Source: Casp-actino8 sp964513215
GTDB taxonomy: Bacteria; Actinomycetota; Acidimicrobiia; Acidimicrobiales; Ilumatobacteraceae
Assembly: GCA_964513215.1 (NCBI GenBank)
Contig: CAZELU010000004.1
Coordinates: 1 to 64,000, forward strand
Reading direction: 5' to 3'
Length of the DNA: 64,000 nt
Positions within the stretch are counted from its first letter, which is position 1. Every line of letters begins with the position of its first letter. Under the pieces are notes generated by a model, which did no database searches, had not been told where the DNA came from, and saw only the letters and a program-made list of their open reading frames with translations. Positions 25,283-33,633 of the stretch are shown in pieces. The translations under genes and the position numbers were made by a program.

Positions 25283-25603
25283 CTATGCGTTCGACTCGTT
25301 CGGTCGACGGCGTTCGAGCGGCTGCATGCCCCACTTCCCGCGGCCGCGGGCATGAGCGTGGTAATGGTCGGGAATGTTGCGCATGTTGTCGTCGATGTAG
25401 ATCTCGTCGACGAAATGTGCGCTGACAACCGAACGCAGCAATTCGTGCAGACGCTGTTTCACATCGTCGGGCGGATTGGGGTCGTGCTCGCGCCACACGA
25501 CCATGGGCACCGAGCACACTTCGCACTCGGCGATCCAACAGAGGTCGTCCTCGTGGAACCACTCGGACAGCCGAGCGGCCTCGCACAGATCACACTCGGC
25601 CAT
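25283..25603 (-). CDS. Cys-rich conserved hypothetical protein with a degenerate HIT-like end
   Basis: 106 residues from ATG 25603 (the frame is open to 25660). Two CxxC pairs, CDLC at the start and CEVC at about residue 27, look like a zinc-binding site. Near the C-terminus DHYHAHARGR resembles a histidine-triad motif with the third His replaced. The middle contains EHDPNPPDDVKQRL and DEIYIDDNMRN. I do not recognise a named family. It lies 16 bp upstream of bcp on the same strand. Confidence 0.6.
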   Translation of the reverse strand: MAECDLCEAARLSEWFHEDDLCWIAECEVCSVPMVVWREHDPNPPDDVKQRLHELLRSVVSAHFVDEIYIDDNMRNIPDHYHAHARGRGKWGMQPLERRRPNESNA

Positions 25604-25686
25604 CACCGAAGTGTGGCACGAGGTGACCGGCGCGAGGCCGCTCACGACGGCGTCATTCACATGAACGCCGACAATTCAGTTGTCGA

Positions 25687-26220
25687 TCAGAGGGCGGCCG
25701 GGTCGACGTCCGGGGGCAGGATGACAGCGTCGATCACGTGGATCACGCCGTTACTCGCGGCCACGTCAGTGGCCACGACATTGGCGCCATTGACCTGGAC
25801 GCCACCGTCGTTCGTGGTGACGGCGATCGTCTGACCCTCGACACTCGGCACGTCGCCCGCGGTCACGTCAGCGGCCATGACCTTGCCTGCGACCACGTGG
25901 TAAGTGAGGATCTTCACGAGAACGTCCTTGTTCTCCGGAAGCAGCAGTTTGTCGAGGATGCCGGCGGGCAGGGCTTCGAACGCGGCATTGGTGGGCGCGA
26001 AGACCGTGAACGGCCCTTCGCCCTGCAAGGTCTCCACGAGACCCGCAGCCGAGACTGCGGCCACGAGGGTCGAGAAGTCGGGGTTGCCACTGGCGACGGC
26101 GACGATGTCGCCGGCTTCGGCCGCCGCGACTGTGGTCTCGACGTTGGGCTCGTCGTCGCCGCAGGCGGCTAGGACGGTGAGGGCGACGGCGGCAGCCGCG
26201 GCCATGAATGACTTGCGCAT
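25687..26220 (-). CDS. Fasciclin-domain lipoprotein
   Basis: 177 residues with ATG 26220 behind GGAG. A signal peptide ends in lipobox LAAC (Cys20), followed by an acidic linker and one FAS1 domain (about residues 38-170) with the H1/H2 box elements FTVFAPTNAAFEALP and LTYHVVAGKVM, and VIHVIDAVILPP at the end. Such proteins are cell-surface adhesion or matrix proteins; the ligand is unknown. Stands alone between trpA and the Cys-rich protein. Confidence 0.9.
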   Translation of the reverse strand: MRKSFMAAAAAVALTVLAACGDDEPNVETTVAAAEAGDIVAVASGNPDFSTLVAAVSAAGLVETLQGEGPFTVFAPTNAAFEALPAGILDKLLLPENKDVLVKILTYHVVAGKVMAADVTAGDVPSVEGQTIAVTTNDGGVQVNGANVVATDVAASNGVIHVIDAVILPPDVDPAAL

Positions 26221-26338
26221 GGAATCTCCAATTCGGTTGGGGGGACACGGGCCAAGCCCGCTGAGCGTCAGGGAGACTGAAACTCATTTCCTGCCTATCA
26301 CGCTAAACCCCCCAGGTCAGCGATTTAGCAGTAAGACT

Positions 26339-27133
26339 TCAGTCACGATTTCTGAGAGTCGGCCAGTGGCGTTCGAGGGCACCCCTGACCTCGGCGATGT
26401 ACTCGCCGACCGCATCGGCCCCCGACTCGAGCAGACGTCGCACGACCGCGGCACCTTGAATCACACCGTCGGCCACCCGGGAGGCCTCCACGGCCTGCTC
26501 GGCGTTCGAGACTCCGACACCCACCACGACCGGCACGTCGGTGATGGGTTTGAGACGCCCGGCGAGAGCGGTGGCGGTCCCGGCCAGGGTCGCCCGCTCC
26601 CCTGTCACACCGAGGAGACCCACTGAGTACACGAAGCCCCGGGCTCGGGCACAGATACGTGGCAACCGATCGTCGGGGGCGGTGGGCGCGGCCAGCATCA
26701 CGGTGGCGACCTGAGCGGCATCGGCGGCTTCGCACCACGGACCGGCCTCCTCGAGCGGCAGGTCGGGAACGATCGCACCGGCGATGCCCGCCTGCGACAA
26801 CTGAGCAGCGAAACGTTCGTGACCCGCGTGATGAACGGTGTTGTAGTAACACATCACGACCAGCGGAACGTCGACGTCGAGCCGCCGCACGTCGTTCAAG
26901 ATCGATACGGGGGTCGCTCCGGCATCGAGCGCTCGCTGGCTCGCTTCTTGGATCACCGGGCCGTCCATCACCGGATCGGAGAAAGGAATGCCGATCTCGA
27001 TCGCGTCACTGCCGGCCGCCGCGGCAGCGCGAACCGCGTCTTGCCACCCCGACAATCCGCCGGTGACGTACGGGATCAGGATCTTGCCCCCGGCCTCTCG
27101 ACGCGCCCGCAACGCGGACTCGAGTCGCAACAT
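26339..27133 (-). CDS. trpA: Tryptophan synthase alpha subunit
   Basis: Cleaves indole-3-glycerol phosphate to indole, which is passed to TrpB. 264 residues; ATG 27133 overlaps the trpB stop by one base. Catalytic Glu in IEIGIPFSDPVMDGP and Asp in VPDLPLEE; the phosphate-binding region VGVGVSNAEQA is present. Last gene of a trpC-trpF-trpB-trpA run. Confidence 0.97.
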   Translation of the reverse strand: MLRLESALRARREAGGKILIPYVTGGLSGWQDAVRAAAAAGSDAIEIGIPFSDPVMDGPVIQEASQRALDAGATPVSILNDVRRLDVDVPLVVMCYYNTVHHAGHERFAAQLSQAGIAGAIVPDLPLEEAGPWCEAADAAQVATVMLAAPTAPDDRLPRICARARGFVYSVGLLGVTGERATLAGTATALAGRLKPITDVPVVVGVGVSNAEQAVEASRVADGVIQGAAVVRRLLESGADAVGEYIAEVRGALERHWPTLRNRD

Positions 27134-28308
27134 CAGGACAGGATCTCCATCATCTGCGCCACGTCCTTGTCGCCGCGACCCGACAGGTTCATGAGCACCG
27201 TCTGGCCCTGCATCGAGCCGCTCTCACGAACGATCCAGGCCAGCGCGTGGGCGCATTCGAGCGCCGGGATGATGCCCTCGGTGCGCGCCATCAACTGGAA
27301 GGCATCGATCACTTCTGCGTCGGTGACAGTGGGGTACTCGGCCCGACCGATCGACGCCAGATACGAGTGCTCGGGCCCCACGCCTGGATAGTCGAGACCA
27401 GCTGAGATCGAGTGCGCCTCTTGCACCTGGCCGTGTTCGTCCTGCATCAGGAAGCTGCGCATACCGTGCACCACGCCCGGAACACCCCGGCCCACCGCAG
27501 CCCCACCGGCTGGTTCGACACCGATCAAACGCGCGTCGGTGTCGACGAAACCGGAAAAGATGCCGATGGCGTTCGAGCCGCCTCCCACACAGGCCACGAC
27601 CACATCGGGGTCGGCACCGAATCGCTCACGACACTGCTCGCGCGCTTCGTCGCCGATCACGCGATGGAACTGGCGAACCATCCACGGATATGGATGTGGA
27701 CCCATCACCGAGCCGAGGCAGTAGTGCGTCGTCTCCACCGAAGCGACCCAATCACGCATGGCTTCGTTCACGGCATCCTTGAGTGTGCGGCTGCCGCTGT
27801 GCACCGCTTCGACCTCGGCTCCCAACAGACGCATGCGGAACACGTTCAAGGCCTGGCGCTCCACGTCGACCGCACCCATGTAGACCTTGCACTCGAGGCC
27901 CATGAGCGCAGCCGCCGTCGCCGACGCGACGCCGTGCTGACCAGCTCCGGTTTCAGCGACGATTCGCTTCTTCCCCATGCGCTTGGCGAGGAGAGTTTGA
28001 CCGAGAACGTTGTTGATCTTGTGCGACCCCGTGTGATTGAGATCTTCGCGCTTCAGAACGAGGCGAATTCCGAGCCGTGCACCCAACTGGTGGCACTCGG
28101 TGATGATCGACGGCCGACCGGCGTACTCCTGCAGGATCGCCGCGAGGTCACCCCGGAAGATCGGATCGTCCCACGCGTCGCGAAACGCTCGCTCGAGTTC
28201 TTGGCACGCCGGAACCAACGTTTCGGGAACGAAACGGCCACCGAACTCACCGAACCGGCCGGAGGCCGACGGTTCCGACATGATCGAACGATCCACAGGT
28301 GCTGACAC
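27133..28308 (-). CDS. trpB: Tryptophan synthase beta subunit
   Basis: PLP enzyme joining indole and serine. 391 residues from GTG 28308; an in-frame ATG at 28281 would give 382, and the sequence does not decide between them. PLP-binding Lys in HTGSHKINN, ammonia/indole channel residues in AETGAGQHGVA, and the phosphate loop CVGGGSNAIG. C-terminal LSGRGDKDVAQM is typical. Co-directional with trpF and trpA. Confidence 0.96.
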   Translation of the reverse strand: MSAPVDRSIMSEPSASGRFGEFGGRFVPETLVPACQELERAFRDAWDDPIFRGDLAAILQEYAGRPSIITECHQLGARLGIRLVLKREDLNHTGSHKINNVLGQTLLAKRMGKKRIVAETGAGQHGVASATAAALMGLECKVYMGAVDVERQALNVFRMRLLGAEVEAVHSGSRTLKDAVNEAMRDWVASVETTHYCLGSVMGPHPYPWMVRQFHRVIGDEAREQCRERFGADPDVVVACVGGGSNAIGIFSGFVDTDARLIGVEPAGGAAVGRGVPGVVHGMRSFLMQDEHGQVQEAHSISAGLDYPGVGPEHSYLASIGRAEYPTVTDAEVIDAFQLMARTEGIIPALECAHALAWIVRESGSMQGQTVLMNLSGRGDKDVAQMMEILS

Positions 28309-28374
28309 GCCTTCATGTTCTCACCCGGAACGCTCGAAACCCCACCCGATTGGCGCTCGTTCGGGTGAAGTCGG

Positions 28375-29028
28375 TTACTCGTCGGTCCAGTCGTAGACGT
28401 CGTCGTCGCCCGATTCGAACTCGGCGGGAGCGGCCGCCCGGGCTGCGGCGATGAAGCGCCGGACCTTGACGGCATCCTTGCGGCCCGGACTGCTCTCGAC
28501 CCCGGACGACACGTCGACACCCCATGGCTTCACGATGTCGATCGCCGAACCCACGTTTTCGGGAGTCAGCCCGCCGGCAAGGATCAGACGTAGACCGCCG
28601 GGGATCTCGTCCACGAGTTTCCAGTCGAAGAGGCGCCCCGAACCGGGCTCGGGCGCATCCACGAGAACGAGATCCGTTCCGTATTCGTTGGCCCGCGCCG
28701 CCTCTGGTGATCCGGCCGACACCGCCTTGATGATCCAGCGAATGTTGTCGGCCAGCATCGAGACGTGACGCGCCGTCTCGCGTCCGTGCAACTGCACGGC
28801 CTTCACCCCGGCTCGACTGGCCACCTCGAAGACACGATCGGGCAACTCGTCGCGAAACACGCCGACGGTGAGGATCTCCGGTGGCAGGCGACGTGTGATG
28901 TCGTAGACCACCTGGGGCGCGACCTGGCGCGGCGACGGAGCGAAGACGAAACCGACCGCATCGGCGCCCATCGCCACGGCCAACAATGCATCGTCCTCGT
29001 TGGTGATCCCGCAGATCTTGACGAACAC
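28375..29028 (-). CDS. trpF: Phosphoribosylanthranilate isomerase
   Basis: Third step from chorismate to tryptophan, 217 residues, GTG start. The TIM barrel carries catalytic Cys in VKICGIT and catalytic Asp in LVDAP, with VQLHGRE and the phosphate site LAGGLTPENV. A short acidic tail (ESGDDDVYDWTDE) extends the C-terminus beyond most homologues. 41 bp downstream of trpC. Confidence 0.94.
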   Translation of the reverse strand: MFVKICGITNEDDALLAVAMGADAVGFVFAPSPRQVAPQVVYDITRRLPPEILTVGVFRDELPDRVFEVASRAGVKAVQLHGRETARHVSMLADNIRWIIKAVSAGSPEAARANEYGTDLVLVDAPEPGSGRLFDWKLVDEIPGGLRLILAGGLTPENVGSAIDIVKPWGVDVSSGVESSPGRKDAVKVRRFIAAARAAAPAEFESGDDDVYDWTDE

Positions 29029-29069
29029 GCTTCCAAAGTACCGGTCGCACCCGACGCGATGGGTGACCT

Positions 29070-29864
29070 CTACCGGATTCGCAACGAACGCAGCTCGGCG
29101 GTGGGGTCACCCGAGCGCACGAGGGTTTCGCCCACGAGGATCGCGTCGTAACCGGCCCGCCGTAACGCGCTCGCGTCGTTGGCGTCTCGCACTCCGCTCT
29201 CGGCGATCTTGACCACCGCGTCGGGAATCACCCCGGCCATCCGTTCGGCGCGGGCGTGGTCGACCTCGAACGTCACGAGATCGCGTTGATTGACGCCGAT
29301 GGCTGGAGCGGCGGCGGCAACCGCCACGGCGAGTTCGTCCTCGTCGTGAATCTCGACCAGAACGTCGAGCCCGATGGCGAGCGCCGTGCCGGACAGCTCG
29401 ACGAGTTGGTTCGCCTCCAACGCGGCCGCGATCAACAAGATGCAGTCGGCACCCATGAGACGCGTGTCGAAGACGTCGCGTTCGGACACGGTGAAATCCT
29501 TGCGCAAAACCGGAATGTCAACCGCGGCCCGAGCAGTGCGCAGATCGTCGATCGATCCGCCGAAGTGCGGCCCATCAGTGAGAACCGACAGGCAACTCGC
29601 ACCCCCGACGACGTACTGACGAGCCAGCACGGCCGGGTCGAGATCGGCGAACAGATCACCCTTCGACGGCGAACGACGCTTGATCTCGGCCACGACCGCT
29701 AATGCCGACGCGGAGTCGGAACGCAGGCGCGACGCAAATCCCCGACACGTTTCGAGGTCGGCCACCCGCGCACGCAGATCGGCGAGCGAGCGCGAGTCAT
29801 CGGCCGCACGACCCCGATGGTGATCGAGGATGCGGTCGAGATAGGTCCCGCGCCGCGCCGCCAG
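29070..29864 (-). CDS. trpC: Indole-3-glycerol phosphate synthase, apparent CTG start
   Basis: Converts CdRP to indole-3-glycerol phosphate. From the first GTG (29765) the protein would lack its N-terminal helix, yet the frame upstream encodes the family N-terminus TYLDRIL. The only plausible start there is CTG 29864, six bases after AGGGAG and 2 bp beyond the stop of the preceding gene; it gives 264 residues, the normal length. Catalytic elements are VVAEIKRRSPSKG, LRKDFTV, VEIHDEDEL, NQRDL and AESGV. In trpC-trpF-trpB-trpA order. Confidence 0.92.
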   Translation of the reverse strand: MAARRGTYLDRILDHHRGRAADDSRSLADLRARVADLETCRGFASRLRSDSASALAVVAEIKRRSPSKGDLFADLDPAVLARQYVVGGASCLSVLTDGPHFGGSIDDLRTARAAVDIPVLRKDFTVSERDVFDTRLMGADCILLIAAALEANQLVELSGTALAIGLDVLVEIHDEDELAVAVAAAAPAIGVNQRDLVTFEVDHARAERMAGVIPDAVVKIAESGVRDANDASALRRAGYDAILVGETLVRSGDPTAELRSLRIR

Positions 29865-29865
29865 G

Positions 29866-30171
29866 TCAGGCTCCCTTGCCGCCGAGCGGAGCGACGAACT
29901 TCAGGTCGGGACGTCCACCGAGGAACGGCCCGATGGCGGGACCGAGAGCCTTGAAGGCCTCCGAACCCATGTGCTCGTTCAACGCGTCCTGGCTCTCGTA
30001 CATCTCGTACATGTAGAGCACGTCGGCCTCGTTGGGGTCGGCGTGAAGGATGTAATAAATCGTCCCCTTCTCCGACTTGGCGGTCTCGAGAGCGGTTCCG
30101 AGGGCCTTGGCCAACTCGTCACGCTTTCCCGGAGCGGCCGGGATCTTGGCCCACACGGCAACTTTCGACAT
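29866..30171 (-). CDS. Antibiotic biosynthesis monooxygenase (ABM) domain protein
   Basis: 101 residues, ATG 30171 behind AGGGG. A single ABM-type ferredoxin-like fold: VAVWAKIPAAPGKRDEL, then YYILHADPNEADVLYMYEMYES and HMGSEAFKAL. Such small dimeric proteins act as cofactor-free monooxygenases or quinol-modifying or stress proteins; the substrate cannot be told. Its stop lies 1 bp upstream of the apparent trpC start codon, so the two are probably translationally coupled. Confidence 0.82.
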   Translation of the reverse strand: MSKVAVWAKIPAAPGKRDELAKALGTALETAKSEKGTIYYILHADPNEADVLYMYEMYESQDALNEHMGSEAFKALGPAIGPFLGGRPDLKFVAPLGGKGA

Positions 30172-30240
30172 GACTTCCCCTTCGACGATGAGACCTTGCG
30201 AACCGGCCCCGAGTGAAACCTAGACCCTCGCGGTCGCGCC

Positions 30241-31551
30241 TCAGAACCCGAGTCGCTGCCGCAACGCCGATTCGAGTTCGGCAATCGGTACGCGCACCTG
30301 CTCGGTGGTGTCGCGATCGCGGACCGTGACGGCCGAATCCTCGAGAGACTCGAAGTCGACCGTGATGCACAACGGGGTACCGATCTCGTCCTGACGGCGA
30401 TAGCGCTTCCCGATCGACTGCGTGTCGTCGTAGTCGACCATGTACCGATCGGACAGCGACGTGAAGATCTCACGAGCGAGTGGCGTGAGGGTGTCTTTCT
30501 TGCTGAGCGGCAGAACCGCGACCTTGAACGGCGCCAAGCGCGGATGCAACCGCAGAATCGTGCGGGCCTCACCACCCACCTCGTCCTCGTCGTAGGCCGC
30601 CAGGAGGAACGCGGCCATGGCCCGGTTGACTCCGGCCGCCGGCTCGATCACGAACGGCACGTATCGCTCGTTCGTCGACTGGTCGAAGAAGTCGAGGCGC
30701 TGACCCGAGTGATTCGAATGTTGGGTGAGATCGAAGTTCGTGCGCTGCGCGATTCCCTCCAACTCTCCCCAGCCCCACGGGTACATGAATTCGACGTCGG
30801 CGGTACCAGCCGAATAATGACTCAACTCGTCGGCATCGTGAGCACGAAGACGGAGCATCTCGGATGGAATGCCGAGATCGATGTACCACTGCAGACGTGT
30901 GGCGCACCAGTACTCGTACCACTTCGGACCATCGGCCGGGGGAACGAAGAATTCGAGTTCCATCTGCTCGAACTCGCGGGTACGGAAGATGAAATTCCCG
31001 GGCGTGATTTCGTTGCGGAAGCTCTTGCCCACTTGGGCGATACCGAACGGCGGCTTCTTGCGGCTCGTCTGCAGCACGTTGCTGAAGTTGACGAACATTC
31101 CCTGCGCAGTCTCGGGACGCAGGTACACCTCGGCACCCGACCCTTCCACCGGTCCGGCGTAGGTCTTGAACATGAGATTGAAGGCTCGGGCATCGGTGAG
31201 GCTGTTCTTGGCCTTGCAATTCGGGCACACCGATCGATCCTCGAGGTGGTCTTCCCGGAACCGCTGTTTGCACTCGCGGCAGTCGACCAACGGATCGCTG
31301 AAATTGGCCAGGTGACCACTGGCTTCGAACACCTGCGGCGGCCCGAGGATGGCGGCGTCGATGAGAACCACGTCGTCGCGCTTCTGCACCATCTCGCGCA
31401 GCCACGACTCACGAACGTTGCGAAGCATCAACGACCCGAGCGGGCCGTAGTCGTAGCTCGAGCGGAATCCTCCGTAGATCTCGGCCGACGGGTAGACGAA
31501 ACCGCGGCGCTTGCACAGGTTGACGATCTGTTCGAGGTCGTTCGCAGGCAT
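30241..31551 (-). CDS. glyQS: Glycyl-tRNA synthetase, alpha2 (eukaryote/Gram-positive) type
   Basis: Charges tRNA-Gly. 436 residues, slightly short of the common 450-460. Class II motifs are visible: motif 1 around GFVYPSAEIYGGF and YGPLG, motif 2 SFRNEITPGNFIFRTREFEQME, motif 3 ILRLHPRLAPFKVAVLP. A zinc ribbon (CREC then CPNC) is inserted after motif 1. The C-terminal anticodon-binding domain ends in LESALRQRLGF. Follows recO by 11 bp on the same strand. Confidence 0.95.
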   Translation of the reverse strand: MPANDLEQIVNLCKRRGFVYPSAEIYGGFRSSYDYGPLGSLMLRNVRESWLREMVQKRDDVVLIDAAILGPPQVFEASGHLANFSDPLVDCRECKQRFREDHLEDRSVCPNCKAKNSLTDARAFNLMFKTYAGPVEGSGAEVYLRPETAQGMFVNFSNVLQTSRKKPPFGIAQVGKSFRNEITPGNFIFRTREFEQMELEFFVPPADGPKWYEYWCATRLQWYIDLGIPSEMLRLRAHDADELSHYSAGTADVEFMYPWGWGELEGIAQRTNFDLTQHSNHSGQRLDFFDQSTNERYVPFVIEPAAGVNRAMAAFLLAAYDEDEVGGEARTILRLHPRLAPFKVAVLPLSKKDTLTPLAREIFTSLSDRYMVDYDDTQSIGKRYRRQDEIGTPLCITVDFESLEDSAVTVRDRDTTEQVRVPIAELESALRQRLGF

Positions 31552-31562
31552 GGTCGCTCAGC

Positions 31563-32339
31563 CTACGGCTCGGAGCGTGTGTCGTGGCGTTCGAAAATCG
31601 CGACCGACCGCAGCCGACGCTCGACGTGGAATTCGAAGGCCCGCGTGGCGATCGACGCCACTTCGGCCACGACAGGGTCGTCGAGAACCTGCCCGCCTGG
31701 TCGGTGCGCACGATCGAGGGCCTCACCCAAACGTCCGTCGAGGACGTCGCGCAGCAAGTGCAGCGCACCCGCCGAGATTCCGACTCCCGAACGACAGCCT
31801 CGACATTGGACTCCACCTCGCTCGAGGTCGATCGACACGAGTGGAGTGGCTCCCGATTCGCCTTGCCCACACACGACGCAGCGGTCGAGTTCGGGCCGAA
31901 CACCTTCGGCGGCCAACAGCCGAAGCAAGAATGCCGGCACGACCAGAGCGGACGGACGCTCGGCCAACGTCTTACGAACTCCCACCAACATCCGGAACAC
32001 CTCGGGCACCGGTTCGCGATCGGGAACGAGTTGATCGACCGCCTCCAGGACCGCCAGGCCTTCTGTCATCACGTCGAGATCTCCGAACATCCGGCCCGAC
32101 GAATCGATCGTCTCGACCTGATTCACGACGTCGAGATTCGTGCCCCGGTGGATTTGTATCGCCACATGCGACAGCGGCTCGAGGCGACCACCGAACTTCG
32201 AATGAGTCTTGCGAACTCCCTTCGCGACGGCTCGAACCTTGCCGTGCTCGCGCGTCAGCATGACCACGATTCGATCGGCTTCGCCGAGCTTGTACGAGCG
32301 AATGACGACCGCTTCGTCTCGATAGAGGCGGCTCGTCAC
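31563..32339 (-). CDS. recO: DNA repair protein RecO
   Basis: Recombination mediator that loads RecA onto SSB-coated DNA with RecR. 258 residues, GTG start overlapping the preceding gene's stop by 4 bp. The N-terminal OB fold is seen in AVVIRSYKLGEADRIV and GKVRAVAKGVRKT; the zinc site is CVVCG...CRGCR. Linkage of recO with uppS and era is typical for actinobacteria; here recO is behind the degenerate cis-prenyltransferase gene. Confidence 0.94.
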   Translation of the reverse strand: MTSRLYRDEAVVIRSYKLGEADRIVVMLTREHGKVRAVAKGVRKTHSKFGGRLEPLSHVAIQIHRGTNLDVVNQVETIDSSGRMFGDLDVMTEGLAVLEAVDQLVPDREPVPEVFRMLVGVRKTLAERPSALVVPAFLLRLLAAEGVRPELDRCVVCGQGESGATPLVSIDLERGGVQCRGCRSGVGISAGALHLLRDVLDGRLGEALDRAHRPGGQVLDDPVVAEVASIATRAFEFHVERRLRSVAIFERHDTRSEP

Positions 32340-32938
32340 TCGATCACTCCGCCGAAGCGGCGTTGACGAACGGCGAACTCTTCGAGTGACCGACGAATGT
32401 GTTCACTCGACAAATTGGACCAGTCGGCAGCGATGTACACGAGTTCGGCGTAGGCCAGTTCCCAGACGAGAGCCTGCGGCAGAACGTTCGGCTCTCCGAG
32501 AACGATCACCAGATCGACATCACCGCTCGAGCCCCCGATCTGCGCCTGCAACGACTGTTCGGTGATCGGACGTGACATCTTGTTGACGGCGTCCACCACA
32601 TTGGATCGTCCATCGGGGCGAGGGTCGGCCACGACATCGCAACCCTCCACACGAGCGTGACGCTCACCGATCTCTCGCCTACCAGCGCGTCCACCGGCTG
32701 AGGGGACGATGCGCACCGACACGACCCCGGCCGCCGCGGCTGCGGAGCCCACGGTCGTGAGCCGGTCGGTCCACTGCGCCTCGGAGAACGCCGCCCACTC
32801 GTCGATCGATCCAGCGACGACGATCAAACGACGGGCCCGGGGCGAGTCATCGGATTCGTGCGAGCGCTCGCTGCCCCGATCGATGCCCTGATCGATGGCA
32901 GTAACGGCGGCGCGACGACGACGGAACACGCTGTCCAT
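32336..32938 (-). CDS. Degenerate cis-prenyltransferase (UppS-like) subunit keeping the C-terminal RRFGG motif
   Basis: 200 residues. After a basic N-terminus, RRLIVVAGSIDEWAAFS aligns in position with the UppS start but lacks the catalytic MDGNGRW. The RTSGE-SNF region is replaced by VLGEPNVLPQ. The last part, LVWELAYAELVYIAADW through FAVRQRRFGG, matches the UppS C-terminus well, including the RRFGG motif that reaches the neighbouring active site in UppS dimers. Divergent from the catalytic uppS with 26 bp between starts, and 4 bp overlap with recO. Inference: a non-catalytic partner subunit; it could also be a decaying paralogue. Confidence 0.75.
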   Translation of the reverse strand: MDSVFRRRRAAVTAIDQGIDRGSERSHESDDSPRARRLIVVAGSIDEWAAFSEAQWTDRLTTVGSAAAAAGVVSVRIVPSAGGRAGRREIGERHARVEGCDVVADPRPDGRSNVVDAVNKMSRPITEQSLQAQIGGSSGDVDLVIVLGEPNVLPQALVWELAYAELVYIAADWSNLSSEHIRRSLEEFAVRQRRFGGVIE

Positions 32939-32964
32939 TGTGGCCTCACCGCTACCCTCGCATC

Positions 32965-33630
32965 GTGCACTTGGCCTGCATCATGGACGGAAATGGACGC
33001 TGGGCGACCCGCCGTCATCTGCCGCGTACGGCCGGCCACACGGCCGGTGAGGAGAATTTGGCCGAGGTCGTTCGGCAGTGCGTTCGACGCAACGTCGACT
33101 GGCTCACGGTCTTCGGATTCTCCACCGAGAACTGGGTTCGCCCTCGGCGAGAGGTGCGCCACATCCTCGGACTGCACGAGAAGTTGTTCGGTCGCGTGGC
33201 CGAGTTGAACGAACTGAACGTCCGGATCACCTGGATCGGTCGCCCGTTCGATGATCCGTCTTCGCGAACACCTCGCCACGTTCAGCGGGCCATTCGCAAG
33301 GCGATCGCCGACACGAGCTCGAATACCGGCATGACGCTCACCGTCGCGTTCGACTACGGCAGCCGGGCCGAGATCGTCGATGCGGCTCGTCGCGCCAAGG
33401 CCCTCGGACGACCGGTGACCGCCGACGACCTGTCGTCGGCGATGTACCTTCCCGACATGCCGCCGGTCGACGTCGTTGTCCGGACGTCGGGTGAACGTCG
33501 GGTGTCCAACTTCTTGTTGTGGCAGGCCGCCGGAGCACCGATCTACTTCTCCGACGAGACGTGGCCCGATTTCTCGGCCGACGACATCGACGGCGCACTC
33601 ACCCTCGCGCGAGCACACCAGCGCTCGTGA
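32965..33630 (+). CDS. uppS: Undecaprenyl (isoprenyl) diphosphate synthase, catalytic subunit lacking the RRFGG end
   Basis: Makes the long-chain cis-polyprenyl diphosphate used for cell-wall lipid carriers. GTG 32965 was chosen because the catalytic Asp of IMDGNGRW falls at residue 8; a TTG at 32938 is less likely. 221 residues, about 30 short of the norm. FGFSTENW, TVAFDYGSRAEI and RTSGERRVSNFLLWQ are intact. The protein stops after LARAHQRS, where relatives continue into RRFGG, so the C-terminal motif is missing. Confidence 0.92.
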   Translation: MHLACIMDGNGRWATRRHLPRTAGHTAGEENLAEVVRQCVRRNVDWLTVFGFSTENWVRPRREVRHILGLHEKLFGRVAELNELNVRITWIGRPFDDPSSRTPRHVQRAIRKAIADTSSNTGMTLTVAFDYGSRAEIVDAARRAKALGRPVTADDLSSAMYLPDMPPVDVVVRTSGERRVSNFLLWQAAGAPIYFSDETWPDFSADDIDGALTLARAHQRS

Positions 33631-33633
33631 ACC

